From: Tribonema minus
Lineage: Eukaryota; Sar; Xanthophyceae; Tribonematales; Tribonemataceae
Length of the DNA stretch: 64,000 bases
Reading direction: 5' to 3'
NCBI GenBank assembly: GCA_017506865.1
Contig: JAFCMP010000510.1
Coordinates: 62,001-126,000, forward strand
Positions 50,938 to 62,900 of the stretch are shown here, piece after piece. The notes below the pieces were generated by a model, which searched no databases, was not told the origin of the DNA, and saw nothing but the letters and a program-made list of their open reading frames with translations. Both the position numbers and the translations under genes were made by a program. The stretch's first letter is position 1. Every line of letters begins with the position of its first letter.

Positions 50938-53900
50938 TACCCTGACCCTAAACGCTCAGAGATATACTTCTTGAGGACATTATTTCTGAAGTTTCAACGT
51001 GGTTCTCTTGATGTGGCCCTGATCTTGATGCTGGCCCGTGTACACCAGTGTGCTCTTCCTTTCATGTACCTGCATGATACTTGAAGTATGGTATGTACTT
51101 CATGTTCTTCTAGTGACTGGCCCTCACCTTGCCGCTGGCACATGTACGACGATGTGCTCCTCCTTTAGGCGTGCAGCCAGGTACGCACGAAATTCCATCC
51201 AGGCCTGTGCAATGTCAAACGGACATCAGAGAGTAACAAACACAGTGTTCACAACAAGAAATGCTGCAAATTAGCAATCAGAATGTCATAACAAAAACAC
51301 ACAGAACTGTCCGGCCGGCACATCGATATGCGTTTAATTCGGTGTGTGTCCGACTTCACGGCATTGACGACCGCTTGAAAGAAGTAATGGTCGGTGACGA
51401 CTTTTGAATCTGCGTTTGGTGCAGGTATGGCATGATCATGTTGATGCATTCAGTTACACACTTGAAGTAGCAGTGCTCAGCATACACAACCCTCCAAGAG
51501 TATACTCCGCCCCAGCTGCACGGCGCTTGGTGCAGGTACGGCATGTCCACCTGACAATGTAGTTCAAATTTGCACTTGAAGTAGCAGTGCTCAGCATGCA
51601 CCCGCCTCCGCCAAGTACACACCGCCCCAGCTGCACGGCGTCTGGTGCAGGTACGGCATGTGCATCTGGCCACCTGTGCGGCGCGCGATGACCGCATCTC
51701 AACTTCAAACTTGAAGTGTAAGTGCTTTCATGCTCCATAATCATTGTAAACCTCACCTCCGCAAAGTACACGCCGCCCCAGCTGCAGGGCGTCTGGTGCA
51801 GGTATGGCATGTGCAGCTGGCCGCCCGTGCGTCGCGCGATGACCGCGTTGGAGTCGTACACGTACGGCCGCGGCGAGATCTCGTTGAGCCGCGGCGTGTA
51901 CAGGCTGCGGAGAGTCACACCCAGCAGCATACATCAACTTCAACATGAAGGTGACTGCATGGTTGCTGAGCGGTGGCATGTACAGCCTGAGGACAGCATC
52001 GCAGCGGAGAGTCACGCCTACCAGCGGTGCGCACAATGTTCACGTTGAAGTGCAGAGCCAGGTGTGTGCGTGTGTGTGTGCAGTACGCGCAACGCCGCGG
52101 CGAGATCTCGTTGAGCCGCGGCGTGTACAGGCTGTGAAGCGTCGCGCAATGTGAAGAGCGACGGCGACCGGACCGATGTTCAACACAAAACCTAAGCCGC
52201 GGTGTGCACCGACACGTAGCGCCGCAGCGGACTGCGGGAGAGTCACATCCAATACATGTGCATCTAGAACTTTGTCCCATGTACATACCTTTGTTCCATA
52301 CATGCCTCAAGCCAAGCGTGGCCAGGTCACAGAGCCCGCGGGTTAGGGTTAGGGTTAGGGGTAGGGCACGCCACGTCGACACGTGAAGCGTCATGTTTGC
52401 TTGGCGCGCGCGCATGCACATGTGCATCAATGTCATACACACTACCCGTTGCCATGCAACCACCTCGAAGTCCGCAGGGACGGCGTACCCATACGTCAGC
52501 GTCGCGTATCAGGCCCCACGTAGTTTATGCTCGACAGTACTTCAAAAAGTGCATACCAGGTGTGCCATGCATGTCCAACCTCAAGTCCATACATGGTTAG
52601 GGTTAGGGTTAGGGTCAAGTCCGCAGGGTTGCCGTGCCGATACGCGAGCATCATGTACTTGGCCCACAAACATGCACATATTCCAAAAGTATTGTCCACT
52701 GCGTACCTTATGCCATACATATTCGGCTTAAAGTCGGCGGGTGCTCCGTATTGGTACGTGAGCGTGGTGTACTTGGCACACAAAGATACACGAAAGCACC
52801 CCCCTCGGCGTGAGTGGGAGCGCCAATTGACACCTGAGCGCCATATACTCAACCCATGCATATACGTACTTTGAAGCACTTCAATTTTAACATTTGAAGT
52901 ACTTCAGGCGCACACTTCGCGATGTCATCAGGTTCCTGCCATGGGGCCAAGAAGCAAGCAGCAGCAGAATGTGAAGTACTTACTTCAAGAAGGAAATACC
53001 TTATGCCATACATATCCGGCTCGAAGTCGGCGGGTGCTCCATATTGATACGTGAGCGTCGTGTACTTGGCCCACGCGTAGAAGAGCGGCGAAACTTCAAT
53101 ATCATCCTCAAGCAGCACACAGTGGTGGTGCCTGTTGAAGTTCAAGGGTGCAAAGGTTAGGGTTGCGGGGTAAGACAACTTCAGCAAAGTCAAATTTCAT
53201 TGTCCAGCAGCATGTGGTGGTGCCTAGAGTTCGAGGGTGAACAGGTAAGGGGTTGGGTGGGGATAAGAAAACTTCAACATCGTGAGATGTCGTTGTCCAG
53301 CAGCACACCCATCGGGGTGCTGAATATAGTGCCCCTAACTTCAACCATGTCCACAAAGTATCAAGACTTCAAGAAAACACAATGACTTCAGCATTTGCCA
53401 TCCAAACTTCAAATGTCTCAGCGGCACCAAAAACTGCTTCGACAAATTGCTCTCAGGGGCAAGGGCACATGCTGTAGCACGCTCAGACTACAATTTTAGC
53501 CAGAGCTGACGTAAGCGCACTGATTCTGCCCGTGTGCCTCACAATGACTCACTCACTTGTCAGTGGGATGGTATGCAAGACTCCGCAATTGGGCGAATGG
53601 CGCCCACCTTCAGCATCCTCGTGTACTAGTCGTGAGAATTGAGGAACGCTGACTCAATGTCTCACTCACTTGCTGGTGAGGAATACAACTCCGAGTTTGC
53701 GAAGTGAAGGCTCTTCTTCAGCGTGTGGCGATGCTGGTCATTAGGGTCAGTACCCAGCGACTCTACGACTCATTCACCTTTCAGCGGAGTAAGTAATAAG
53801 CAGAGTAAATCAGGGGTTGTCACGACTCCTCGCTCGGAGTCGTCTCTGACTCCGCTCCGACTCCGCTCCGGCCGGAGCGGAGTCGGAGTCGTTCGGCACA

Positions 53901-56900
53901 TCTAATTGCTCCGCGGAGTTGGAGTCGGAGTCGTGCGCCGAGCAAGTTGCTCCGGCTGGAGTCGGAGCGGAGTCGTACAGTTGCTCCAGAGCGAAAGGCC
54001 CCGACTCCTGGCTGAGCATGCTCAAACACGCATATTTGGTGCAATGCGGGCACGACGCAGTGCCGGGCTGTGGCTGCAAGTGGCTCAGAGACTGGAATGC
54101 ACAGTTTGAGGTGGTGCTGGTTGCAGCAAGGCAGGGTCGGAGTCGTACCGGAGTCGGAGCGGAGTCGGAGTCGTTTGGGCCGGCTCATTGCTCCCCGGAG
54201 TTGGAGTCGGAGTCGTCTACAATTGGGGCCAGCTCCCCGGAGCGGAGTCGGAGTCGTGGGCCCACGAGTCACTGCTCCCCGGAGCGGAGTCAGAGTCGTC
54301 CAGGTTTTGAGGAGTCGTGACAACCCCTGGAGTAAATGATACCCCCCCCTCCTTCATGCAGCGGGCAGTGGCTTGTCGGTGCAAGTGATTAGGCTTTAAG
54401 GTAGACTCAACGACTTACTCACTGTCGTTCGGGTACATTACCGTATTCACACGTGGATAGCCCCCCCCCCGCGATAACGTTCCTAGCTTCCGGCAGCATG
54501 CGGTATTACCGCGGGGGGGGGCTATTCAACGACCCCCGCGCTATGTGCTGGCATTCTCGCCGGAGCACCCCAAAAATAGCGCGGGGGGGGCAATTCACAG
54601 TCTGCGAGCAGCAGCATGGCAAGCACGCCAGCTACTACCGCAGGCAGTCAGCGCAAGCACGGCTACGCTAGCGACAGCTCCTGGGATCACTTTTTTTGGC
54701 ACTGACGGCTTTTCGCCGAAAGGCCAAGCTGTTACAAAGCTAGACACGCGCGCTTCTGCTGCGTGCAAACTCAAGCAGACGAACATAGATGGCATAGATG
54801 GTGTCACTGTTCGCAAACGCAACCATATGCATGTGTTTTGCTCATCTAGTGGCTGCCACAAGCGTTCATTCGTGACGAGAATACCCGCCCACGGGCTATA
54901 CAATGCCCCCCCCGGGCTATTGCGTGCAAGCCACTGCGCATCAAATAATCGATATCTTGGGGGGGCTACTCAGCCAAATAGCCCCCCCCCCCAAGTTATT
55001 TAAGGTGGGGGGGGCTATGAACGGGTGAATACGGTAGTACGACTCCGTCACGATGCAAATGAGACCCGCCTTCGGCGTGTGACAATGCTAGTCGTGAGGA
55101 TTAGTATCCAACGACTCTACGACTCACTCACTTGTCAGTTGGGTAGTACTTCAGAAGTACGACTCCGTCACGGCGCGAATGAGGCCCACCTTCAGCGTGT
55201 GACAATGCTAGTCGTTAGGATTAGCACCCAATGACTCTACAACTCACTCACTTGTCAGTCGGGTGGCACGACTAATGAGACCCACGTTCTGCGTGCGCAG
55301 GCTGGTACTGGTTTTCAAAGCTCATGCACCATGACTCAATGACTCACTCACTTGTCAGTCGGGAAGTACGACTCCGTCACGGCACAACTTTTGCAGGCTG
55401 ACACTGGTTGTTGAAATTTATACGCCATGACTCAATGACTCACTCACTTTTCAGTCGGGAAGAACGACTCCGCCACAACGCGACTGAGCCCCACCTTCAG
55501 CGCGTGACAATGCTAGTCTTGGAGATTGATACTCAATGACTCTACGACTCACTCACTTGTCAGTGGGGTAGTAGGACTCCGTTACAGCGCAAATGAGGCC
55601 CGCCTTTAGCGTGCGCATGGTTGTGGTGCAAATTATGGGGTTTTAAGGTGGACTCAATGACTCACTCACTCACTTGTCAGTGGGGTAGTAGGACTCTGTC
55701 ACTGCGCGAATGAGGCCTGCCTTCAGCGTGCGCAGGCTGGTGCTGGTGCGGCCGCGCTTGCCCCACAGGCCAGAAAATTCCTGGAAAAAGCGGTGGGTGG
55801 ATCAGCGATTGTGGTTACTCATTGGAAAGTACAGCAGGGGGATCAGACTGCATTTAAACATGTCTTACAGAAGTTATTGCCAATGCAAGTTGAGACACTT
55901 GCAGGTTTTCACGCCACATGTAGATTGTGGTCGCAGGCTGGATTTCTACCATCTGGGCTTTTTCTTGCCCCCTCAATGAGAATCGATATAAAGTACAGCA
56001 GATGCCGAGTCGAGAAGGGTGAGGGACAGGCGGACCAGGCTCTTACGGCGCGGCGCCTGGCAATGTCATTTTGCATGCTCGAACGCTGCGTGGTTTTTGC
56101 GACAAGACATATGCCGACACCCTGCAAAAAGCAAGCATTGCAGCGGCCATCTGACTTTCTCAGACAACTAGTGTAGACTTTTGAACAAATGATGTAAACC
56201 ATAGTGGACTTGAGAGGCAGAAAAAGTTGAGCACACTGCGCAGTCCTCCAGTGTCAGGGCCTTTCCTGCATGTACCAAGTATGAGTGTAAAGCGCACCAC
56301 TTGGGCCGCCCCTGTTAGTAAAGGTGACACACGTAGTGTAGAGCCATGCACACCAACCCTTAGCTGACCTCACCAGCAACACGCTGACTCACACCCTACG
56401 GTAGCCCTAACCCTAATTGTAACTCGGCAGCGTCTTGCCTCCAGCGCTGCTGTCGATGTTGAAGCCCAAAGTCCTTTCCCTGGGTTCATTCCCTTTCTTT
56501 CTGGCAACAATTTCGCGTGAGTGGTGCCGTCTGCAGCTGCGCGGCCCTAGCCTTGGCCTCGAAAGAGCCCTGCGCAACTGCCTAGCCCTAGCCCTATGCA
56601 GCGTCTCGTCGTCGGCGCTGCTGTCGACGTTGCAACCCGCTAATTCTCCTTCCTGTTCTTTTCCTCTGTCTTTCTCCTGATGACATAAGTACTTGAAGAA
56701 CTTGTGTTTGCTGAGCCATGCGCAACTGCCTAGCCCTAACCCTACCTGCACCAGCTGCAGCGTCTCGTCGTCGGCGCTGCTGTCGACGTTGAAGGACACG
56801 GGGACGGCGTCGCCAAAGAGCGCCGCGCCGCGCAGCGACGACAGCAGCCGCAGCAGGCTCCATGGCCTGTGCAGCACACAGGCATCCATGTCACAAGAAA

Positions 56901-59900
56901 AAGGGCTGAAGTTATGATCAGGATGCAAACGGGCCTGAAGACACAAGCGACAACTTGAGTGCTGTACGAAGTTTCGTACCGGTCAGGGCATAACTCCAAC
57001 ACTAACACAAACGTTGATGATCCTAACGCTGACATTGGCCGCGCCGCGCAGCGACGACAGCAGCCGCAGCAGGCTCCATGGCCTGCGCAGCACGCAGATG
57101 CAGAAACAGTATTACTTCTGTATATTTATGACCAGGTTTCAAATGGGCCTGAGAGGGTCACGCCTGACTACAACCCTTGTTCGATTGCAAATATTCCTGG
57201 CCCTTTGAAGGTAGGGCGCGCCGCGCAGCGACGACAGCAGCCGCAGCAGGCTCCACGGCCTGTGGACAATGAAAAATGTATTGAAGTCGTGATCAGATTG
57301 AAAAACAGTATTGAAGTTATGATCAGATCACGCCGCGGCGACGAGTTGAGTCCTGTATAAAAGTATCTGCAGGGTCAGGGCCTAACCCTAACCCTAACTC
57401 TATCCCTGACCCAAATGCTAATGATCCCCGCCCTAAGCTGAGGTCGGCCGCGCCGTGCAGCGATGACAGCAGCCGCAAGCAGGCCCCACGGCCTGAGTGG
57501 CACCGCAGAAAATAACAGCAAAAGTAATGAGTTCCTGTGCGGACGCATCTACAGGGCCAAGCTACACTGTCAAAGCTCAACAACGCTAACCACAAATGGT
57601 AATTGTAACCCTAAGGTCAACTGCGCTGTGTAGCGACGACAGCAGCCGAAGCAGGCTCTTTGGCCTGAGGACAGGACAGTGGAAGCGACAAGCCCTTGTG
57701 CTAAACCCTTAACCTACCCCTAGCCTAAACCTAACCCTAAGTCTAAATGTGTGGGGCGCGACCCTAGGCCTCTTGCTAGTCCTAGTCCCGATTCTAAGCT
57801 TGCCACGGAGCGCAGTAATGACAGCAGCTGCAGCAGGTCCACAGCCTGTGCAGCACACAAAGAGTAAATGCATCTATGAGAATGTTGTTGGAATACGCCA
57901 GTGATATGTGATACAGTACTCTACAAAAAATGAGTTCCAATCACTCCTCTACTTTAAACAGGGCAGCTGCGTGGCCCGGTCACGGTGAACGCGTGTCCTG
58001 TAACCCTCACCCTAACCCTCAGGAGTGTATTCGAGGGCTCGTTCGAAAATAGTGACGCTGCAAGTTGCGTGCAATCAGGCTGCTGATTCGTGTTTCAAGT
58101 GTGATTGCAATTGGTGCGCCTGGGATTCCAATGCAGCGCAACCTCGCCTGTTGTTTGTGACGACGCTGACCGAGAAGTTGGGTATGTGCCAGCTCGCCAG
58201 TGCCACGGGCTCCAGCGCTATAAAATACATATGTGAACATACCGCATGCGTATACCATTGCATCAGAAAAATGTTGTGATACTCCAGTGGTAGCTGAGAG
58301 TCCTAATCGTACTTCTACTTCAACGAATGCTGCGCACGTTCGCCTGTTGTTTGTGATGACGCTGACCGCGAACCAGGACATTTGCCATAGCCACCGGCTC
58401 CAGCGCTATGAAGTACTCATGCGCAAATACTGCATGCGTCTATCAATGCATTAGAAGAATGTTGTAATACTCCAAGTCATGTTTGATGGTCTCCTCATGC
58501 TGATATTCTCGAAGCAAGCAGCGAAAACTCGCCTGTCGTTCGTGATGACGCTGACTGAGGATTTGGGTATGCGCCAAGTTGCCACAGCTTCGAGGTCCGG
58601 CCCTATGAAGGACTCGTGCATGCACACTGCACGCTTGAACCAAAGAATAAGAGTTCACTACTAGAAATGTGATAGCACCTAGTATAATCCGTATGATGCA
58701 GCGCACTCTCGCCTGTCGTTCGTGATGACGCTGACCGAGAACTTGGGTATGTGCCAGCTCGCCAGCGCCACAGGCTCCAGGGTGGCGGTCCAAGCTGCTG
58801 ATGCCACGTCCTGCACACGTACACAGTTGGATGTGATGATGATCAGTGCAGTGCCTGGCGGTAGTGAAGTTTGTGTAGCACGACAGGCATGAGCACATGG
58901 TGCGCGTATTTTAATAATAGTTGTAATAAAATTAATTGCCCCCAAAATTGAAGCAGCTCCGGCTGCATTGCTGCATCCCCGCTCGAAGCTCCTCAAGACT
59001 GCAACAGGGGCACAGCCCCGCTCAGCAGCATGAAGACGGCGGCGCTGGCGCTCTGGTGCTGCGCGCGCACGCGAGCCAAGTCAAACTTCAGCACAAACTT
59101 CAAGCCACACTTCACTGTTGATGTAAACCCTCCCCTCAGCAGCGCCCCTGCGGTGGCACAAATACGGGGGGGGGGGGGCTGTGATGCACGGCTCGAACCC
59201 CCTTGGCACATCCCTAAGGCCGCGGTGCAACATCGGCACTGCCGAAGCACCTTCCCCCGCCGCTGAAGCTGGTGCGAGTCCTGCTGCCCGCGAGTCAAGC
59301 TTGAATTAACGCAAAATTCATGTCAAACTTCAAGGCAAACTGCAACCTTAGTTGCAGGCTCACGGCGCACCTGCGGCAGCATGAAGGCGGGCGCGCTGGC
59401 GCCCTGATGCTGCGCACACAGGCGGGCCAAGTCAAATTTCAACACAAAACTTCAAGCCAAACTTCACTGTGCGCCAAATCAAACTTTAACACAAACTTCA
59501 CTACTGTGCGCCAAATCAAACTTTAACACAAACGTCAAGCCAAACTTCACTTTCGATTTAGCTCCCCGCTCAGCGGCGCACCTGCGACAGCATTAAGATG
59601 GGGGCGCTGGCGCCCCGGGTGCTGCGTGCACGCGAGCCGAGTAAACCTTCAACACAAACTTCAAGACAAACTTCACTATTGATTCTAGCTCCCGCAGCAA
59701 GCGCACCTGCGGCGGCATGAGGATGGGGGCGCTGGCGCCCTGATGCTGCGCGCACGCGTCTCGGATGGCCCTGCGGCGCGCGCGGGCAGCAGCACGGCAG
59801 CGCTCAGTGAACTTCAACAACAATGACCTCAACAACGCGTCGAAGGCGTGAACGAACGGCGATGCACCGCGGACCGCAGCCTCTTTGCTGCGCACGCAAG

Positions 59901-62900
59901 TCCTGGATGGCCCTGCGGTGCGCATTAGGGTTAGGTTCAGGGTTTAGAATGAGGGTTATCAGCATGGCAGCGCGCAGTAAACTTGAACAACAATATTCAG
60001 AGCCGTTCGGCAACTTCAGTAACAAAATTCGGGCCAAAAACCAGGAACCAGCAAGGGGCACAGAAAGGGGGGGCGGCAAGCGCGTGGTAGCCAGTCACAC
60101 TCTGCTCAATCACGCGTTCACACTTAGGTTTAGAGTTAGGGTTAGGACCAAAGCTCTTCTGGTCACGGCAACACCAGACTGAGTCAGCAAGTCGGCAGCG
60201 AGCCTGCTCGACTAAAAAAATAAAAATCAACGCGTCGGAAGCGCAAATGAACGGTGACGCGACGCACGCAGCGCGGACAGCCACAGCCTCTTTGAGGCTT
60301 GAAGTCCTGCGCAAACTTCAACAACGATACCTCAAACGCGGTCGAAGCGTGAGCGAAACGACAGCGAGGACCGCAGCCTCTTCAAATTTGGAAGCATACG
60401 GTGAGGCGCGGTGGGGTGCAGGGGCACCCCGGCTTGTCGGGCAGTGCTCAGTAACGTTCAAGATTACGGATGAAAGCTCAAGTGCGTGCGTGCATGCTGC
60501 GCGGAGGTAGTGAAACATCAACAACGCGTCGGAAGCGCGAACGAACGGCGACGCGACGCACGCAGCGCAGACAGCCACAGCCTCTTTGAGGCTTGAAGTC
60601 CTGCGCAAGCTTCAACAACAATACCTCAACGCGTCCAAAGCGTGAGCGAACAGCAGGACGCCGCGCAGCACGGTGCGAGGAGTCGCAGCCTCGTTTTCAA
60701 CATTGAAGCCCTGCGGCTCAGGTGCGATGGGGTGCAGGGGGGCAGCACGGCTTGTAGAGCAGTGCTAAGTAAAGTTCACCACCACGGATGAAACGGATGA
60801 AGGCTTGAGAGCGCGCATGCTGCATGGAGGTGGTGAGAGATATCGCGACGCCCGAGTGCAACGGCATTTGAAACTTTAGCCCCCTCCCCCCCTCCCCCCC
60901 CCGTCATTGCAGCAGTGTGCCCCCATTCGCGACTTGGCACAACTCGAGCACAATGCGTCCACCGGTGCACGCAAGAGAATCAGGGTAAGGGTCAAGAGTA
61001 GGGCTATGCCCTTCTTTAGTGACGGAGTACAACAGAGTATGACGAGGGTTCCCGGTTCTGATGACATGACCTCCGCGCTGATGCCAATGACCGCAACAGC
61101 TACGTACAACAAAATCAACGGATTCACTTGCATGAAAGCTCCAACAGTTATGTACAACAACATTAACGGATTCACTTGCATGAAAGCCCAATGAAGGACG
61201 AGTACCAGTTCCTGATGGCGATGTCCTGCACAAGTGCCAATGACCGCGTCAAACGCGTTGAATTCGTGAATTTATGCGCCTCAAGCTGGTACAATTGAGG
61301 GCAGACAGAGGTACGCCAAGTTTTGTACCTACTTTTGATGGCATTGCCCGCTGCGCTGGTGCCAACGACGCGATCAGCACATACGACTGCAGCAGCACAC
61401 AACTGTATCCACGAAATTGATGTACATTGATGTGGTGATATTTGAAGTAGGGGGAAAGAAATCAACTACAAACACGTACCTATTTCGGATGGCGTTGCCC
61501 GCTGCGCTGGTGCCGATGACCGCGACCGGCGCGTATGACTGCAGCAGTGCTCCCCAGCCGTACGGCCCCGGCGCAGTCAGCACGTCGGCCGCTGCTCGCT
61601 GCCACTCACGCTTCAGGGGCGCGTGCTCATCCTGCCACATGCGCACATTCATGAATGTGAATGAACGCTGATTGAGAGTGTTCATATCGCCGCCTGCCGT
61701 GATCGCTTCAGGGGCGCGTGCTCGTCCTGCGGCGCGCATCAATGAATGAATTCATACAAGAATTTTATCTGAATTCATGGACAAAAACTGTCTTTGAACT
61801 GCCTGAGGGGCACGTGCTCGTCCTGCCACATTCGCACATGCATGAACGTGAATGAACGTTGATCGAGAAACATGTGGAGTGCTCATCTCGCCACGCGTTC
61901 ATTCACGAGCGTGAGTGAACGCGAGAAAGCGCTGATAAGTGCTGCGCTCTTCCGCTCGCGCTTCAGGGCGTGCTCATCCTGCGGCGCGCGTTGATGCATG
62001 AATTCACACATGCCTTTGTGGATGAATTCATGAATGAAAACTAAGTACTTGAGGGCGCGTGCCCATCCTGCAGTACGTGTACGCATGTTCATGAACATGC
62101 TTGAACGCTGATTGAAAGTTACGTGAGCGCTCATCTCGCAAGCATGTGAACACTTATTGATCATCGCCCCTCACCTCCGGTCCCAGGCCCAAACCGCATA
62201 GACCTCGTAGACGTCGCCCATGGCGAACGCACACAGCCAGGCAAAAAAAGCACATCAATTTGAGGTTGCTACAGTTACTATCATCATCGCCCCTCCCCTG
62301 CGGTTCCAGGACTGACACCGCAGAGGCCTCAGAGATCAGCTAGCACTTCAAAACGAAGTTGCTACAGTTATTAGCCAACCTCCCTCCGGTCCCAGAGCCC
62401 ACACCGCGTATGTGGATCTCGTAGACGTCGCCCACGGCGAACGCGCGCACCAAACGGCAAGCAGTACTTCATGTTGAAGTTACTGCAGTTGATTTGTCAG
62501 AGCTTCACCTTCTGTCCCAGGACCCACACCGCGTAGGCTTTGTAGACCTCACCAGCGGCAATGTTCGCAGCCAGTGCTTCAAGTTGTTGAGGTTGCTACA
62601 GTTACTTCACGTTGCCCCTCACCTCCGGTCCCAGGGCCCACACGCGTAGACCGCAGGCAGCACTTCAAGGTGAAGTTGATACCAGTTCTTTCATGTTGCA
62701 GTTGTTACAGTAAACTTGCCTCACCTCCGGTCCAAGCGCTCACACCGCGTAGACCTCCTAGACCTCGCCCGCAGCCGAACGCGCGCAGCAAACGGCAACC
62801 AGTACTTCATGTTGAAGTTGCTAAAGTGACTTTCTCCAGCCTCACTTCGGGTCCCATGCGTAGGCCTTAAAGCTCAGCGAACACTTGAAGGTGAAGTTTC

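Larger units (their letters stand above)
51905..52999 (-). repeat. Intron g-h: echoes of exons g and h
   Basis: Copies of the end of exon g lie at about 52706-52772, 52612-52666 and 52463-52508. Copies of the start of exon h lie at 52090-52137 and, weaker, 51968-52000. TTAGGG tracts lie at 52341-52366 and 52595-52614, the second inside an echo. Confidence 0.88.
53132..55673 (-). repeat. Intron f-g: long exon-f echo array with two inserted elements
   Basis: Copies of the last 50-60 bases of exon f with donor lie at about 55555-55618, 55448-55512, 55350-55400, 55250-55305, 55130-55208, 55036-55085, 53669-53733 and 53559-53620, with fragments at 54419-54435 and 53777-53797. Start-of-exon-g copies lie at 53206-53241 and 53296-53310. 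The array is broken by the elements at 53811-54329 and 54438-55034. Confidence 0.9.
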
